NCBI RefSeq assembly: GCF_042434745.1
Contig: NZ_JBHLSS010000029.1
Source of the DNA: Azotobacter paspali
GTDB lineage: Bacteria; Pseudomonadota; Gammaproteobacteria; Pseudomonadales; Pseudomonadaceae
Strand: one strand, 5' to 3'
DNA length: 13,637 nt
Part shown: positions 12,138-13,637 of the stretch, piece by piece
How the letters are laid out: each line of letters opens with the position of its first letter
How positions within the stretch are numbered: position 1 is the first letter of the stretch
The notes under the pieces: generated by a model
Databases searched by the model: none
The model's input: the letters and a program-made list of their open reading frames with translations, nothing else
Told to the model about the DNA's origin: nothing
Translations under genes and position numbers: made by a program

Positions 12138-13014
12138 GCTGGTCGCGCAGGCGGGCGAAGTCCTCGGAGGCGAGCAGGTGGTCGAAGGCGTCCTTCCACC
12201 AGGCGTAGTCGGCGTCGCTCACCTTGGGTCCCAGGTAATAGCCGCGGATCACCGGCCAGACCACGTCGAAGCCCTGTTCGCGGGCGGTCGGGATGGCGGC
12301 CATCGCCGGCTCGTCCAGGCGCTCGGCGGAAAGCACTGCGAGGATGCGGATGCCGCCGCTCTCGACATGCGGCATGGCGTCGGCGATGTCGCTGCTGGCC
12401 ACCTGGATGTGTCCGCCGAGCAGCGCGGTGGCGATTTCGCCGCCGCCCTCCATGGCCACGTAGCGCATCTGTCGCGGGTCGACGCCGACGGCCTTGGCGA
12501 TCAGCGCGGTCTGCATCCAGTCCTGGCTACCGACCGTGCCGCCCGAGCCGATCACCACCTGCTCGGGGTTGGCCTTGAGCGCGGCGGCCAGGTCGGCGAG
12601 GGTCTAGTAGGGCGAGTCGGCACGCACGGCGATAGCCCCGTAGCTGGTGCCGACCGCCGCCAGCCACTTCACCGCGGTCTCGTCGAAGCGGCCGAACTTG
12701 CCCTGCGCGAGGTTCAGCAGCGAGCCGCTGGAGAAGGCGGTCAGGGTGCCGGGATCGGCCGGGCGCTGCGCGACTATGGTGTTGTAAGCCACCGCGCCGA
12801 CGCCGCCCGGCATGTAGGTGACGCGCATCGGTTTCTCCAGCAATTTGGCTTCGACCAGGGCGCTCTGCGACAGCTTGCAGGTGAGGTCGAAACCGCCGCC
12901 GGGGGCGGCCGGGGCGATGCATTCGGGACGCCTGGGCTCGGCGCTCAGCGGAGCGGACAGCAACGCGGCCGAGCCGGCCGCCAGCAGGGTGTTGCGCAGC
13001 GATGGACGCAGCAT
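12138..13014 (-). pseudogene. tctC: tctC copy broken by an amber codon and a 3' deletion
   Basis: The ATG at 13014, with AGAGGA 8 bases upstream, opens a TctC protein. It has a signal peptide (MLRPSLRNTLLAAGSAALLS...), ECIAPAAPGGGFDLTCKL, YMPGGVGAVAYNTIVAQRP and FSSGSLLNLAQGKFGRFDE. Codon 137 is TAG (12606-12604) in RADSPY-stop-TLADL, where the intact paralogue has Lys (DSPYKTLDDL, residue 135). An AAG-to-TAG change explains it. The same frame then stays open with normal TctC sequence (GSGGTVGSQDWMQ, EGGGEIATALLGGHIQV, DEPAMAAIPTAREQGFDVVW) to LLASEDFARLRDQ near 12138. There it runs into tctA sequence, losing about the last 35 residues. As I recall it, the sequence resembles the citrate-type TctC beside opdH in P. 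aeruginosa. It is non-functional unless the amber codon is suppressed, and even then the C-terminus is missing. Confidence 0.85.
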
Positions 13015-13251
13015 GGGGGTGTTCCTCTGACTGTTGTTCTTGTTCGTTCAGATGCTCGCGGACGGGCGGGCCTCGACGGCCGGGCGTAGCCGACAGGCTT
13101 GCGACGGGAGACGGACGGCTCGGGGCGGGCACCGGCGCGCAGGCGCAGGGCAATCGCATGAAATGTCTTTCCGATACCGGACTGGAAAGATTGTGTGCCT
13201 GGTCGTTCCGGCGTGGTCTTCAAATCCGGTGCATCGGCTGCTTGCCGAGGG
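13015..13251. other. Upstream region of tctC copy; no gene seen
   Basis: No credible coding region lies here. The segment 13150-13215 is less GC-rich than its surroundings and is the likeliest place for a minus-strand promoter of the tct genes, but I could not find a convincing -35/-10 pair or sigma-54 site. Short open frames on both strands have no recognisable protein features. Confidence 0.4.
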
Positions 13252-13637
13252 GCTGGATACCTCCTGTTTCGGCCCCCCGGCCGAGTCACTTTCTCTTTGC
13301 GCGCGCAAAGAGAAAGTAACCAAAGAGAAAGCGCGCCCGGTCATTCGGCCCCGGCTACGTCGGGGTTCCCTCGCTCCGGCGCCGCTCCGAGGGTCGTCGC
13401 ACAAGGGGCATCCATGCCCCTCGTACGACTCTCGCCGCCTCCCTGCGGCTCGCCCCTCTACGCGACGCCTGCGCTCGGCCTTCTGAACGGGAGTCGGGCT
13501 CCGGGTTGCCTGAAAGCGCTTTCGCTCTTGCGGCACGACCTGTCAGGCCGCGCTGGATACCCCCTTTAGGAGGCCGAGCGGAATCGTCGTGGAAGGGGTC
13601 GAGCGGCAAGGATGCCGCGAGGCCGCGATGGCCCATG
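13252..13637. repeat. Probable dispersed, palindrome-rich intergenic repeat running off the right edge
   Basis: The block contains a 30-bp perfect palindrome (13288-13317), an inverted pair AGGGGCAT/ATGCCCCT (13404-13411 with 13414-13421) and the 12-bp palindrome GAAAGCGCTTTC (13512-13523). GCTGGATACC occurs at 13252-13261 and again 300 bases later at 13552-13561. CTTTCTCTTTG-type palindromes followed by GTAACCAAAGAGAAAG are familiar to me as a repeat in Pseudomonas-, Azotobacter- and Xanthomonas-like genomes, where they give rise to many spurious short proteins. All six frames have scattered open stretches but no recognisable domain. I see no gene here. Confidence 0.6.
13288..13317. repeat. 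30-bp perfect palindrome
   Basis: ACTTTCTCTTTGCGC is followed immediately by its exact reverse complement GCGCAAAGAGAAAGT. As RNA it would form a strong hairpin with essentially no loop beyond the central GCGC. A direct half-copy, AAAGAGAAAG, follows at 13321-13330. Confidence 0.95.

Noticed and set aside
10096..12558. An 820-codon open frame on the minus strand that could look like one giant fused protein
   Set aside because: Only its two ends are TctC sequence. The middle is tctA DNA read out of frame plus spacer DNA, and the frame is open by chance in GC-rich sequence. The distal part has its own ATG, ribosome-binding site and signal peptide at 11073.
9030..13089. Long plus-strand open frames opposite the AbrB and tct genes (up to ~550 codons)
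   Set aside because: They are rich in Arg, Gln, Gly and Ala with no domains. They mirror the codon pattern of the real minus-strand genes, which carry clear family motifs.
13141..13200. Possible sigma-54 promoter for the tct genes (AGGCAC followed by a T-rich stretch on the minus strand)
   Set aside because: The -12 TTGC element is absent at the required spacing, so the match is not better than chance.
13034..13569. Short open frames in the right-edge repeat, on both strands
   Set aside because: They span palindromes and low-complexity DNA, overlap each other in several frames and match the pattern of spurious proteins known from such repeats.

Overview
The window is GC-rich, gene-dense DNA from a gamma-proteobacterium. 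The leucine-catabolism gene order liuR-A-B-C-D-E, an OprD-family porin, a TctC/TctA citrate-type transporter and GTAG-headed REP/REPIN repeats all point to Pseudomonadaceae (Pseudomonas or a close relative such as Azotobacter). The species cannot be fixed from the sequence alone.

Layout. (1) 1-233: the 3' end of an OprD-family outer-membrane porin, plus strand. (2) 331-1028: two minus-strand gene relics placed head to tail. One is the UTRA effector domain of a GntR-family regulator. The other is an acyl-CoA synthetase reduced to its N-terminus joined to a C-terminal scrap. (3) 1130-8821: the liu cluster on the plus strand, comprising a promoter with a perfect palindromic operator, liuR (MerR regulator), liuA (isovaleryl-CoA dehydrogenase), liuB and liuD (carboxyltransferase and biotin subunits of methylcrotonyl-CoA carboxylase), liuC (methylglutaconyl-CoA hydratase) and liuE (HMG-CoA lyase). 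(4) 8895-13014: minus-strand transport genes. In transcription order these are a broken tctC copy, the 3' half of tctA, an intact tctC paralogue and an AbrB-family membrane protein. (5) 13015-13637: no gene. It contains what looks like a dispersed, palindrome-rich repeat that runs off the right edge.

How the genes work together. LiuA-B/D-C-E turn isovaleryl-CoA, made from leucine, into acetoacetate and acetyl-CoA. LiuR probably controls them through the 16-bp palindrome in front of its own gene. The tct region would once have encoded a tripartite tricarboxylate (citrate-type) importer. In this sequence it cannot work from this locus alone: tctB is absent, tctA lacks its N-terminal half, one tctC has a nonsense codon and a lost 3' end, and only the second tctC and the AbrB-type gene are intact.

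The most unusual feature is the repeat load of the liu operon. Every non-overlapping junction from liuA to liuE carries a REP/REPIN element. One REP lies in frame inside liuD, one supplies the liuB stop codon, and a 157-bp unit joining the liuD 3' coding end to a REPIN is tandemly repeated almost three times. I did not find a convincing new defence system, CRISPR array, phage or RNA gene. The window looks like a conserved catabolic operon invaded by REPs, with decaying genes on both sides.
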